Assembly (NCBI RefSeq): GCF_019396385.1
Contig: NZ_JAHKRN010000048.1
Location: forward strand, 1-64,000
DNA from: Nonomuraea harbinensis
GTDB lineage: Bacteria > Actinomycetota > Actinomycetes > Streptosporangiales > Streptosporangiaceae
Direction of reading: 5' to 3'
Length of the DNA stretch: 64,000 bases
Shown: piece by piece, positions 16,577-24,853 of the stretch
Position numbering within the stretch: the first letter of the stretch is position 1
How the letters are laid out: every line of letters begins with the position of its first letter
Program-made: the position numbers and the translations under genes
The notes under the pieces: generated by a model
Databases searched by the model: none
Told to the model about the DNA's origin: nothing
Seen by the model: the letters and a program-made list of their open reading frames with translations, nothing else

Positions 16577-19054
16577 TCAATGACAGATGATCTCGCTGAT
16601 CCTCAGCTCACCGTGCGCGGGGACCACGCGGGCGCCGCCGGCGTCCCGGACCAGGGTTCCCCAGCCCGTCGGGAGCAGCAGCGGCCATCGGCCGTGCCCG
16701 CGCGGCGCCAGGGTGAGGCGCCCGCTGGTGGCGTCATAGGAGGCTCCCGCCAGGGCGTCGAGCACCGACCAGCCGGCCATGGCGCGCACGTAGTGGTCGC
16801 CGCACTCGATCTCGTTGTAGGGGTTGCGCCGGCCGCCGTCGTAGCGGCGCCAGAGCCCGGCGAGGATCGCCTGCGCCTCCTCCTCCAGCCCTTCCCACAG
16901 GCAGTGCGCCGCGACCTGGTACTCGCTGCCGGTCCACACCTCGTCGCAGTAGCGGGTGGGCACCGCCGGGCGGCCGCCGAGCGGCCAGGTGCACATGAGC
17001 AGCCCGGTGTCGTCCTCGTCGGCGAAGACCCGGTAGGGGTGGTCGAAGTCGCGGAAACCGGTGCGCAGGTTGTGCCCGACTATCGCGCGGAGGGCGGAGA
17101 CGACGTGCTCGCGAGGCAGCAGGTGGCCGAGGCCGAGCTGGTGCGCCCACCACTGCCCGATGAGCTGGTCGGCCAGGCAGCCTTCGAGCCACTGGAACTC
17201 GGCCGAGTCGCCCTCCTCCAGGACCTGCACGTAGTACGAGCCGTTGAACAGCGCCTCGTCGTAGCGGGCGCTGCCGCGGTCGAACAGCTCGCGCAGCTCC
17301 GCGGCCAGGCCCGGCTCCCCGGCCGGCACCGCCATCTCCTCGGCGGCCCGCAACGCCGCCAGCCAGAGCGTGCCCATGAACGGGTTGAGCCCGCACAGGT
17401 CGATGTCGTGGGTGGACGGCTGCACGCCGTGCAGCACCCCGCTGCCCTCGGGGTCCCAGGTCGCCCGGACGTGCCCCAGCAGCCGCTTCACCCCGGGCCA
17501 CCAGGGCTCCAGCGGGGCGCCGTGCCGTACCTCGCGGTAGGTCTTCAGCACGGCCCCGAGCATGCCGTCGAGCGCGGGCTCGACCGGCCCCCCGATGGGC
17601 ACGTCCCAGAGCTGGCGCAGGTAGGTCGGCGCGATCACCCGGTGCGGCAGGTAACCCTCCGGCGCCTGCATGACCTCGTACTCGGTGGCGCGCATGCTCC
17701 GCTCCAGCGACGGGAAGAGCCTGGCCACCGCCTGCGCGTAGTTCCAGACATGGGTGCAGTTGAGCGGGCAGGAGCCCCCCACGTCGCCCGACCACATCAC
17801 GGTCGAGGCGCCCAGCACCCCCTCGAAGCCGAAGAACGCCCCGTCGGCCGTCCGGAAGCACGACGGGCTGCGCGGGATCGACGCCTGCGCGGCCAGGTGT
17901 TCGGCCGCCTGGGCGGGCAGGCTGCTGTCCGCCAGGACGTCCACCCACCGCAGCGAGGTCTCGCGGAGCGGCGTCCACCGCTCGCGCACATGGGCCGCCA
18001 CGTCGAGGGCGTCGGCGAAGCGGGTGGCGTAGGCGTTGCCGAGCCAGAACCTGGTCGGCCCCCACCGCGGGTTCGGCGGACCGAACTGTACGAAGTTCGC
18101 GTAGCGGTTCGGGAAGTACCACGCCAGGCACAACCGGACGGCACGGGTCTCACCGGGAGCCAGCACCATCGGAGCGACCACGCCGCCGTTCCACGTCAGG
18201 CCCGCCGGGCTCGGCCCGAACCCCTGCCGCGGCCCGCTCGCCTGGTAGTCGGCCTGCCAGGACGCGTGCCGCGCCCGTTCCGCGTCACCGTAGACCGCGC
18301 GCCCGGCCACGAAGGCGAGGAACTCGTCGGGATGCGTCCACTGCGGGAGCACCGCCGCGTCGGGCGCGTCCACGGTCAGCACCATCTGCCCGGCGCCGGG
18401 CGACGCCGGGTCGATCCCCGGGTTCTCCATGACCAGCGAGGTCCAGCCGCCCGCGCGGCGCACGCTGTTGACGTTGCCGCCGTAGCCGAGCCCGCGCACG
18501 CCGTCGATCGGCGTGGTCCCGTCGTGCCCGACCGGGTCCTGCGCGGCCGCCGCCAGCCACACCTGCGCCGGCAGCGGCCCCGGATTGGCGATCGTGAAGG
18601 TGAACAGCGCGACCGGCAGCGAGCTGTCGTCCACGTCGAGCGGGACCAGCGGGTTGAACGCCTCCAGCCCGACCTCGACGGGCAGCCCGTGGTACTCCAG
18701 ATGGGCGAAGGGATAGAGGCCGCGGAAGGTCGTCCCGCTCACCCCCCGGCGCGTGCGCAGCAGATCGCGCTGCCAGGCGGGCACGTGGTCGTCGTTCACC
18801 AGCGGCGTGGCCGGAGCGTCCGGTGACCGCGCCTGCAGGACGAACAGCTCGTTCGCGGGCGGCTCCCACGTGCTGACGCGCAGCGCGAAGAACGTGTACG
18901 GCAGGACGCCGCGATGGTTGCCGCAGTTCTGCAGCTGCCACTGGCGCAGCCCGCCGTCCGCGCCGATCGCGAGGTTGCCGGTGCCGATCCCGCCGAGCGG
19001 CATGGCCACGTGCCTGCCCTGCCCGTGCGGGATGGGCCGGGCCGCGCCGTTCAC
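16577..19054 (-). CDS. GH116 glycoside hydrolase, candidate exo-beta-D-arabinofuranosidase
   Basis: The 825-residue protein has no signal peptide and is therefore cytoplasmic. It combines the GH116 N-terminal beta-sandwich (MPLGGIGTGNLAIGADGGL, FAHLEYHGLPVEV) with the catalytic (alpha/alpha)6 barrel (CTHVWNYAQAVARLFP, ADQLIGQWWAHQLGLG, NEIECGDHYVRAM). By eye-alignment to human GBA2, the nucleophile would be E411 (FGFEG) and the acid/base D550 (STHD). GH116 includes glucosidases and xylosidases, but also an exo-beta-D-arabinofuranosidase from Microbacterium that acts with GH172 and GH183 on mycobacterial D-arabinan. The neighbours here make the latter activity most likely. The GTG start overlaps the permease stop by 4 bp (GTGA). 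Confidence 0.85.
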   Translation of the reverse strand: MNGAARPIPHGQGRHVAMPLGGIGTGNLAIGADGGLRQWQLQNCGNHRGVLPYTFFALRVSTWEPPANELFVLQARSPDAPATPLVNDDHVPAWQRDLLRTRRGVSGTTFRGLYPFAHLEYHGLPVEVGLEAFNPLVPLDVDDSSLPVALFTFTIANPGPLPAQVWLAAAAQDPVGHDGTTPIDGVRGLGYGGNVNSVRRAGGWTSLVMENPGIDPASPGAGQMVLTVDAPDAAVLPQWTHPDEFLAFVAGRAVYGDAERARHASWQADYQASGPRQGFGPSPAGLTWNGGVVAPMVLAPGETRAVRLCLAWYFPNRYANFVQFGPPNPRWGPTRFWLGNAYATRFADALDVAAHVRERWTPLRETSLRWVDVLADSSLPAQAAEHLAAQASIPRSPSCFRTADGAFFGFEGVLGASTVMWSGDVGGSCPLNCTHVWNYAQAVARLFPSLERSMRATEYEVMQAPEGYLPHRVIAPTYLRQLWDVPIGGPVEPALDGMLGAVLKTYREVRHGAPLEPWWPGVKRLLGHVRATWDPEGSGVLHGVQPSTHDIDLCGLNPFMGTLWLAALRAAEEMAVPAGEPGLAAELRELFDRGSARYDEALFNGSYYVQVLEEGDSAEFQWLEGCLADQLIGQWWAHQLGLGHLLPREHVVSALRAIVGHNLRTGFRDFDHPYRVFADEDDTGLLMCTWPLGGRPAVPTRYCDEVWTGSEYQVAAHCLWEGLEEEAQAILAGLWRRYDGGRRNPYNEIECGDHYVRAMAGWSVLDALAGASYDATSGRLTLAPRGHGRWPLLLPTGWGTLVRDAGGARVVPAHGELRISEIICH

Positions 19055-19869
19055 TTGAGCCCCGAGAGGCGCACGCCGCGGATGATGTGCCGCTGGAAGA
19101 TCAGGAACAGCACGATGACAGGCAGGGCGGCCAGCGTCGAACCGGCCATCAGCAGGCCGTGCTCGCTCGTCCGCTCGGAGCGGAAGGTCGCCAGGTACTG
19201 CTGGATCGGGAAGAGCTCAGGATCGGTGATGGTCAGCACCGGCCAGATGTAGGAGTTCCAGAACATCAGGAACGACGTCGCCCCGACCACCACGAACGCG
19301 CCCTTCGAGAGCGGGACGAAGATGTGGCGGAAGATCCGCCACGGCCCCGCCCCGTCGAGCTGGGCGGCCTCCTCCAGCACCGCCGGCACCGACAGGAAGA
19401 ACTGGCGCAGGAAGAAGACCTGCACGCCCGCCGCCGCGCCGGGGATCACCAGCACCGCCAGGCTGTCGAGCATGCCCAGCTCGGTCACCACGATGAAGGA
19501 GGTCAGCATGATCGCGATCCCGGGGATGAACATCGTGGTGAGCACGATGACCCAGATCGTCCGTTTGAAGGCGAACTCCAGCCGGGCGAAGGCATAGGCG
19601 CCCAGCGCGTTGACCACCAGGCTGAGCGCCGCGAACAGGGCGGCGCCGGCGAACGTCACGCCCAGCGAGCGCAGGAACGCCTCGTCGGCCAGGAGCCGCG
19701 CGTAGTTGTCCCAGCGCCACATCTCGGGGAAGAACTGGAACGGGGTCGCCACGACCTCGGTCTTGGCCTTGAACCCCGCCATCGCCAGCCACGCCAGCGG
19801 GAACAACGCGGCGACGACGAAGACCGCGGCCAGGCCGTACCGCAGGATCGCGCCGGGTGCGCCTCTCAT
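19051..19869 (-). CDS. Carbohydrate ABC transporter permease (MalG type)
   Basis: The 272-residue protein has six hydrophobic helices. The ATPase-contacting EAA loop reads EEAAQLDGAGPWRIFRHIFVPL, as in CUT1 family inner-membrane permeases. It overlaps the MalF-type gene by 4 bp upstream and GH116 by 4 bp downstream, so all three are translationally coupled. It would import the oligosaccharides captured by the binding protein at 20855-22171. No ATPase gene is in the operon; a shared MsiK-type ATPase encoded elsewhere, usual in actinomycetes, is presumed. Confidence 0.88.
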   Translation of the reverse strand: MRGAPGAILRYGLAAVFVVAALFPLAWLAMAGFKAKTEVVATPFQFFPEMWRWDNYARLLADEAFLRSLGVTFAGAALFAALSLVVNALGAYAFARLEFAFKRTIWVIVLTTMFIPGIAIMLTSFIVVTELGMLDSLAVLVIPGAAAGVQVFFLRQFFLSVPAVLEEAAQLDGAGPWRIFRHIFVPLSKGAFVVVGATSFLMFWNSYIWPVLTITDPELFPIQQYLATFRSERTSEHGLLMAGSTLAALPVIVLFLIFQRHIIRGVRLSGLK

Positions 19870-20798
19870 GCGTCCATCGCCTTCTCTGATCTGACCAGCC
19901 GGAAGATGATCGCCGACACCGTGCCGAGCACGGCGAACAGCAGCAGCGCGGCGGCGATCGAGTAACCGACGTACAGGTCGGTGGTGAAATGCTGAAGGAT
20001 GAACAGGTTCGGCAGGTTGGTGGAGTTCACCGGGCCGCCCTGGGTCATCAGCAACGGCAGGATGAGGAACTGCAGCGACGCCGCGAAGCCGGTGATCAGC
20101 AGGAACAGGATGACGTTCTTCATGAGCGGCAGCGTGATCCTGAACATCTTCGTCCACGGGCCGGCGCCGTCGAGCGAGGCGCACTCGTAGTAGGTCTCCG
20201 GGATGTCGAGCAGCCCGGCCAGCATGATCAGGGAGGCCACGCCCATGCCGATCCAGATCGCCGGGACCGCGATGGCCGGCAGCGCGGTGACGGTGTCGCC
20301 GAGCCAGGGGATCGCCTCGATGCCGAAGAAGTCGAGGAACCAGTTGAGCAGCCCGCCGCGGTGGGTGTAGATGAGCGCGAAGACGATGGCCGCGATCACC
20401 TCGGAGATCACCGCGGGCACGTAGATCGTCACCTTCATGACGGTCGCCATCCGCCGGCTGACCGACTTGACCAGGTTGGCGAAGACGAACGCGATCGTGA
20501 CCTGCGCGGGCACCACGATGGCGGAGAAGAGCAGGCCGCGCGTCACCGAGTTGACGAACTCCACGTCGGTGAGCACGTTGAGGTAGTTGCGCAGCCCGAC
20601 GAAGACGGCCGGGTCGTAGAAGCTCCAGGTGAAGAAGCTGATGTAGACCGCGTGCAGCAGCGGCCAGACGACGAAGACGCCGAGCAGGGCCAGCAGCGGG
20701 GCCAGCATGACGAAGGCGACCCGGTTCTCCCGCCTCGGCCGGGGGCGGGCGCCGGCGCGCGGCCGGGCGCGCGTGGCCCGCAGTGACGTGACAGCCAC
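19866..20798 (-). CDS. Carbohydrate ABC transporter permease (MalF type)
   Basis: The protein of about 310 residues has a basic N-terminus (RATRARPRAGARPRPRRENR), six helices and the EAA-like loop YYECASLDGAGPWTKMFRITLPL. GTG 20798 is preferred over GTG 20804 because AAAGGAG then sits 5 nt upstream instead of overlapping the start. It pairs with the downstream MalG-type permease. A strong hairpin lies between this gene and the binding-protein gene and probably lowers its expression relative to that gene. Confidence 0.88.
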   Translation of the reverse strand: MAVTSLRATRARPRAGARPRPRRENRVAFVMLAPLLALLGVFVVWPLLHAVYISFFTWSFYDPAVFVGLRNYLNVLTDVEFVNSVTRGLLFSAIVVPAQVTIAFVFANLVKSVSRRMATVMKVTIYVPAVISEVIAAIVFALIYTHRGGLLNWFLDFFGIEAIPWLGDTVTALPAIAVPAIWIGMGVASLIMLAGLLDIPETYYECASLDGAGPWTKMFRITLPLMKNVILFLLITGFAASLQFLILPLLMTQGGPVNSTNLPNLFILQHFTTDLYVGYSIAAALLLFAVLGTVSAIIFRLVRSEKAMDA

Positions 20799-20816
20799 CG
20801 GCACTCCTTTCTCCGC

Positions 20817-20839
20817 CGCCGGTCCGGCGCGGACCGGCG
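20817..20839. terminator. Intra-operon hairpin after the binding-protein gene
   Basis: Perfect 10-bp arms CGCCGGTCCG and CGGACCGGCG are separated by 3 nt. It sits between the binding-protein stop and the first permease start, where partial termination or mRNA stabilisation commonly raises binding-protein levels over permeases. Confidence 0.6.
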
Positions 20840-20854
20840 ACGGGCTGTGCGGGA

Positions 20855-22171
20855 TCAGGATCCCTGTCCGGCCAGGTCGTTCTTGGCGATCAGCTCTTTG
20901 ATCTCCGCGTCGGCCGCTCGCAGGGCCTCGTCGATGTCCTTGCCCTGCAGCGCCTTCTCGACGGCCTTGCCGAAGGCCAGGCTGACGGCCCAGTCATAGG
21001 CCGGCTCCGCCTTGGCGTACCGGACGACCCGCTCCTCGATCGTCTTGGCCCACGGGTTCTCGGCCGCCGCCGGGTCCTTGGCGATCGCCTCGGCGACGGC
21101 GGCGCGCGGCGAGTACTTGGAGAACTTGGTGTTCTTGAAGAACTCGACCAGCAGCGTGGTGTCCTCGGCCAGCAGCCAGGAGACGAAGCCGGCGGAGGCG
21201 CGGGCGTCGCGGGACTTGGCGTCGACGACCAGCGTCCAGCCGCCGAGCGTCGCGGTCGGCTTGGTGGCGTCGCCGTCGAAGGAGGGCAGGGCCGCCGCGC
21301 CGATCTGGCCGACCAGCTTCGGATAGTCCTGCAGCAGCACGCTGGCCGCCCACGAGCCGCACACCATCATCGCGGTCTTGCCCTGGCCCAGCGGGTTGGC
21401 GTCGGCGTACGGCGCGAGCGGCTGCTTGGGCATGATCCCCTGCTGGTAGAGCGTCTGGTAGACCTGCAGCAGCTGCTTGTAGGCGGGGTCGGCGGCGCGC
21501 GGCGCGGACCAGTCGTCGCTGATCGGCAGGTGCCCGGCGGCGTTCCACTGCAGGCCCCACGTCGACCAGGCCAGGTCGATCTGGTTGGCGGCGGTGACGA
21601 CGCCCGCGACGTCCTTGGTGGTCAGCTTCCTGCCGTAGTCGATGAGCTCCTGCCAGGTGGCCGGCGGCCGCTCGGGGTCGAGCCCGGCCTGGGCGAACAG
21701 GTCCTTGCGGTAGAAGAGCACGGCCGACGGCTCCACCAGCATCGGGTACCCGTACTTCTTGCCGTCGTGCTCCACCGAGGCGAGCACCGGCTCCTGCAGC
21801 CCGGCCCACTTGTCGGCCGGGATGAGCGGGTCGAGCGCCTGGATCACGCCGGTGCGGGCGAAGCCGGGCACCTTGCTGTAGTTGACCGTGTAGACGTCGG
21901 GCGCCTTGCCCGCGGCCTGGGCGGACCTCATCTTCTGGTCCCAGGTGTCCGCCGGGACGATCACGTGCTTGAGCACGACCTTGTCCTGGGACCTGTTGAA
22001 GGCCGCGACGGCCTTCTTGTACCAGGCGTCCTCCTGGTCGGTGAACTTCTGCTGCCAGAGCGTGATCTCTGACTTGCCGGGCGCCGACGGGCCGGCGCCC
22101 GATCCGCAGCCGGCGGCCAGCACGGTCGCGCCGGCCACGGCCGCGACCAGCCGGATGAGTGGTGTGCGCAC
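20855..22171 (-). CDS. Sugar ABC transporter substrate-binding lipoprotein
   Basis: The 438-residue protein has a lipoprotein signal (IRLVAAVAGATVLAAGC, Cys at about residue 22) and a type-1 extracellular solute-binding fold. Typical CUT1 features are EITLWQQKFTDQE near the mature N-terminus, YPMLVEPSAVLFYRKDLF and GQGKTAMMVCGSWAAS. The GTG start has AAAGGAG 6 nt upstream. It lies 16 bp after the GH172 gene. In context it would bind D-arabino-oligosaccharides released outside the cell; sequence alone shows only an oligosaccharide-binding family. Confidence 0.88.
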   Translation of the reverse strand: MRTPLIRLVAAVAGATVLAAGCGSGAGPSAPGKSEITLWQQKFTDQEDAWYKKAVAAFNRSQDKVVLKHVIVPADTWDQKMRSAQAAGKAPDVYTVNYSKVPGFARTGVIQALDPLIPADKWAGLQEPVLASVEHDGKKYGYPMLVEPSAVLFYRKDLFAQAGLDPERPPATWQELIDYGRKLTTKDVAGVVTAANQIDLAWSTWGLQWNAAGHLPISDDWSAPRAADPAYKQLLQVYQTLYQQGIMPKQPLAPYADANPLGQGKTAMMVCGSWAASVLLQDYPKLVGQIGAAALPSFDGDATKPTATLGGWTLVVDAKSRDARASAGFVSWLLAEDTTLLVEFFKNTKFSKYSPRAAVAEAIAKDPAAAENPWAKTIEERVVRYAKAEPAYDWAVSLAFGKAVEKALQGKDIDEALRAADAEIKELIAKNDLAGQGS

Positions 22172-22187
22172 GTCGTCTCCTTTCGCG

Positions 22188-23261
22188 TCACAGGATGGGC
22201 AGCCGGGCGCTGACGGGCGGGAGCGTGAACGGCCGGTGCGGGAGCTCTTGGTACCAGTACGCGACCGAGGACAGGTCGTCCTGGCGGCGGTTGGCGTGAC
22301 CGTGCTCGATGGTCACCTTGATGGAGGTGGTGAAGGGCACCGGGTCCTCGACGTGGAAGCGGTACATCGAGATCTGCCCCGACCAGTTCTCCCCGCCGGG
22401 CAGCGTCAGGCCGTGGTACGGGGCGTGGTAGGACTGGCTCGGGCACCAGGCGGTGTTGAAGTAGTCCTCGGTCCCGGTGCCGTGCAGGCTGGGCGGGAAG
22501 GCCTCGCCGTCGATGAAGATCATGTCGTCGCCCTCGCCGTACCAGTTCCAGTCGGAGGTGCGGCGCAGGTTGGTGACGTTCAGGACGCAGCCCACGTAGT
22601 GGCCGCGGCCCTCGGCCTCCAGGATGAGGTAGTTGCCCGCCCCGTCCTGATTGGTGCCGCCGAACAGGTACTCGGCGTTCGTCATGGACCCCTGGTCGAC
22701 GCCGTCGGCGGGGTTCTCCCGCCGCCACTGTGCGTGGAAGCGGCCCAGTCCGTCACCCAGCTCGTCGAACTCGTCGTAGTCGATGTAGTAGTAGAACCAG
22801 AGCACCTCCTCCTCGCACTCGCTGGTCAGCTCGAACCTCGCCCGGCTGCCGAACGGCATGTGGAACCAGCAGTTGAAGGCCTTGCCGTCCTGCGGGCTCA
22901 TCTGCAGCGGCGCCGAGACGAAGTTCGCGGTGCGGGCGTGGCCCATGCCGAAGAAGTCGCCCAGCGGCACGAGCACGCTGGGGTGCTCGTTGTCGTCCCA
23001 GAAGACGCGCAGCACGAGCTTGCGGAGGAAGTCGCGGTCGTGCGTCTCCGGCGTGCCGGGGTCGCGCGGCGCCACGGTCATCCAGATGTGGTTGACCGAG
23101 CCGGCGCCGCGGATGTCGGCGAGGGTCACGGTCTCGCCCGGCGCCACCGTGACGCGGTCGTCGTTGCCACCCGAACGGTCCCAGCTCGACACCCTCCTGC
23201 GGCGGTGCGAGCGCAGCCGCGGCAGGTCGCGCAGGCTGCTGCCGTAATGGCCATACGTCAC
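22188..23261 (-). CDS. GH172 (DUF2961) hydrolase, candidate exo-alpha-D-arabinofuranosidase
   Basis: The 357-residue protein matches DUF2961, now GH172. Recognisable blocks are GAGSVNHIWMTV, LVLRVFWDDNEHPSVLVPLGDFFGMGH, NCWFHMPFGSRARFEL and TGTEDYFNTAWCPSQ. Members act on alpha-D-fructofuranosides or as exo-alpha-D-arabinofuranosidases on mycobacterial D-arabinan. No signal peptide is present, so it should act in the cytoplasm on imported oligomers. The GTG start follows AGGAGG. An AATCGATT operator lies about 20 bp upstream. It is the first gene of the operon running to GH116. D-arabinan specificity is inferred from the GH183 and GH116 partners. Confidence 0.85.
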   Translation of the reverse strand: MTYGHYGSSLRDLPRLRSHRRRRVSSWDRSGGNDDRVTVAPGETVTLADIRGAGSVNHIWMTVAPRDPGTPETHDRDFLRKLVLRVFWDDNEHPSVLVPLGDFFGMGHARTANFVSAPLQMSPQDGKAFNCWFHMPFGSRARFELTSECEEEVLWFYYYIDYDEFDELGDGLGRFHAQWRRENPADGVDQGSMTNAEYLFGGTNQDGAGNYLILEAEGRGHYVGCVLNVTNLRRTSDWNWYGEGDDMIFIDGEAFPPSLHGTGTEDYFNTAWCPSQSYHAPYHGLTLPGGENWSGQISMYRFHVEDPVPFTTSIKVTIEHGHANRRQDDLSSVAYWYQELPHRPFTLPPVSARLPIL

Positions 23262-23278
23262 GGTTCCTCCTGGATATG

Positions 23279-23293
23279 AGAAATCGATTGCCG
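23279..23293. promoter_or_regulatory. LacI-type operator of the GH172 operon (AATCGATT core)
   Basis: On the minus strand it reads CGGCAATCGATTTCT; the core AATCGATT is at 23282-23289. The same motif precedes the kinase operon and the lacI gene at 28030-29022. It ends about 18 bp from the GH172 start codon. Confidence 0.75.
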
Positions 23294-23335
23294 CTTCCTA
23301 TCGCCCCGCGGGTGACAGGTCAATGAGCGTTACGC

Positions 23336-23364
23336 GATCGATGTACGGGTCCCGCACATCGATC
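23336..23364. terminator. Hairpin at the end of the GH183 operon
   Basis: The 9-bp arms GATCGATGT and ACATCGATC enclose an inner CGGG-T-CCCG stem with one mismatch, making a nearly continuous 29-nt palindrome that overlaps the GH183 stop codon. It separates the two D-arabinan operons. Confidence 0.6.
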
Positions 23365-24853
23365 AGGACTTCACCAGGGCGAAGTCGTCCATCTGCAGCC
23401 ACATGTCGCCGTTGTCCGTCCAGATCCCCGCGAAGACCTCGATCGAGCCGCGGTTCCCGCTGTTGAAGGTGACGGTGCGCTTGGTCCAGCCGCCGAGCGC
23501 GCGGAAGTTGAGCTCCGCGAACGGGGCGCCACCGGGGGCGCGGACGCCGAAGAAGCCGTTGTCGTTGTCGGGCGAGGTGCGCAGCCAGCCGGTCAGCGTG
23601 TAGTTCGTGTGGGGCGTGACCTGGACGGTCTGGTAGATGTCATGCCAGCCGCGGTTGTAGCGGACGAAGGCGTTGCGGTCGGCGGTGAAGGCCCAGGTGC
23701 CCTGGTCGACGCCGCCGTTGCCGCGCACCTTCCAGGGCGCCGCGACCGCGTTCGTGGTCTGGCGTTCGAAGCTCGGGTCGCGGACGAGGTTCGGGTTGGC
23801 GATGGTCCCGTCCGGGTTCAGCTGTACGCGGATCAGGTAGACGTTGTAGGGCGTCCACTGCGACAGCGCCAGATAGAGGTCCGGCCCCGACGACCAGGGA
23901 TGCATGTAGCCGCCGTAGAGCCCGGGGAAGTCGGCGAAGCTCGCCACCACCGCCGGGCCGCTCCACGGGCCGGTGGGCGTGCTCGCGCTCCTCAGCACGA
24001 CGTCGCTGCCCTTCAGATACGTCATCAGCCACTTGCCGGTGTGGGCGTTGAACTGGACCGACAGCTCCGACACCGGCGCCGCGACGATCGGGGCGGCGAG
24101 CGTGTCGGCGCCGGACTGCCAGGAGCTGCCCGTCCAGTACTGGTAGGCGGACTTGGTCAGGACCGCGGTCTCGGGCACCCGGGCCAGGTAGGCGGCGCCC
24201 TGGCGGCCGTTCGGCGTGCCGAACATGTAGACGTGGCCGTCGCGGCGGACGAAGGCCGCCATCTGGAAGTGGTCGGTGCCACCGGGGTTGTCCCAGCGGG
24301 GGCCGCCGCTGGTCACCCAGGTCTGGCCGTTGTCGTCGGAGTAGGCGATGGCGGAGTAGTTGGTGTCCCAGTAGCCGGGTTCGCCCCAGTGCCGCACCGA
24401 CATGTAGGCGAGGTACTGCCGCGTCCCCACCGACACCCCGGCCGTGGGGATCACGGTGATCTCGTCGCCGTCGGCCTTCCTGCTCGGGATGAGCTCCTTG
24501 GCGTGGCCGGGCCGGTCGGTGGCCGCGCTGCTGAAGGACATGCCGTCGGCCAGGTTCCGGTCGGTGCTGCGCAGCAGCACCTGGCTGCGCCAGTCGTCGC
24601 CGTTGGCGCCCGGCGGCTGCCAGGAAGCGCCGAACGTGTCGCCGAACGCGGCCAGGATCTCCCCGCGGCCGTTGTCCCACATGACGCCGAGGTCGGTCGC
24701 CTTGACCTGCCAGGCGGTGTCGGTGGCGCTGACCGAGCCGGGACCGGTCATCTTGCTCACCACGACGGCGGGGGAGTGGGTCGTCGAGGCCTGGGCCGGC
24801 CCGGTCAGCGCCAGGCCCAGGAGCGGGATCAGTGCGATGCGTAAGGGCTTCAC
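23363..24853 (-). CDS. Secreted DUF4185/GH183 enzyme, candidate endo-D-arabinanase, with C-terminal jelly-roll
   Basis: The 496-residue protein starts with a signal peptide (about 1-22, LRIALIPLLGLALTGPAQA). Residues about 35-340 are a DUF4185 beta-propeller (KATDLGVMWDNGRGEILAAF, FGDTFG, DDWRSQVLLRS, YLAYMSVRHWG). DUF4185 founded GH183, whose characterised members are endo-D-arabinanases acting on mycobacterial arabinogalactan and lipoarabinomannan. Residues about 350-496 form a carbohydrate-binding-like jelly-roll (NLVRDPSFE, NYTLTGWLRTS, WLQMDDFALV). The GTG start overlaps the isomerase stop (GTGA) behind AAGGAGG. Codon 4 is TTA, rare here and a bldA-type control point in Streptomyces. It should make the first, extracellular cut in D-arabinan. 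Confidence 0.85.
   Translation of the reverse strand: MKPLRIALIPLLGLALTGPAQASTTHSPAVVVSKMTGPGSVSATDTAWQVKATDLGVMWDNGRGEILAAFGDTFGASWQPPGANGDDWRSQVLLRSTDRNLADGMSFSSAATDRPGHAKELIPSRKADGDEITVIPTAGVSVGTRQYLAYMSVRHWGEPGYWDTNYSAIAYSDDNGQTWVTSGGPRWDNPGGTDHFQMAAFVRRDGHVYMFGTPNGRQGAAYLARVPETAVLTKSAYQYWTGSSWQSGADTLAAPIVAAPVSELSVQFNAHTGKWLMTYLKGSDVVLRSASTPTGPWSGPAVVASFADFPGLYGGYMHPWSSGPDLYLALSQWTPYNVYLIRVQLNPDGTIANPNLVRDPSFERQTTNAVAAPWKVRGNGGVDQGTWAFTADRNAFVRYNRGWHDIYQTVQVTPHTNYTLTGWLRTSPDNDNGFFGVRAPGGAPFAELNFRALGGWTKRTVTFNSGNRGSIEVFAGIWTDNGDMWLQMDDFALVKS

Noticed and set aside
23336..23364. GATCGATGT/ACATCGATC palindrome as a fourth LacI operator
   Set aside because: It lacks the GCAATCGATT core and lies on a stop codon with an inner GC stem, so a terminator is the better reading.
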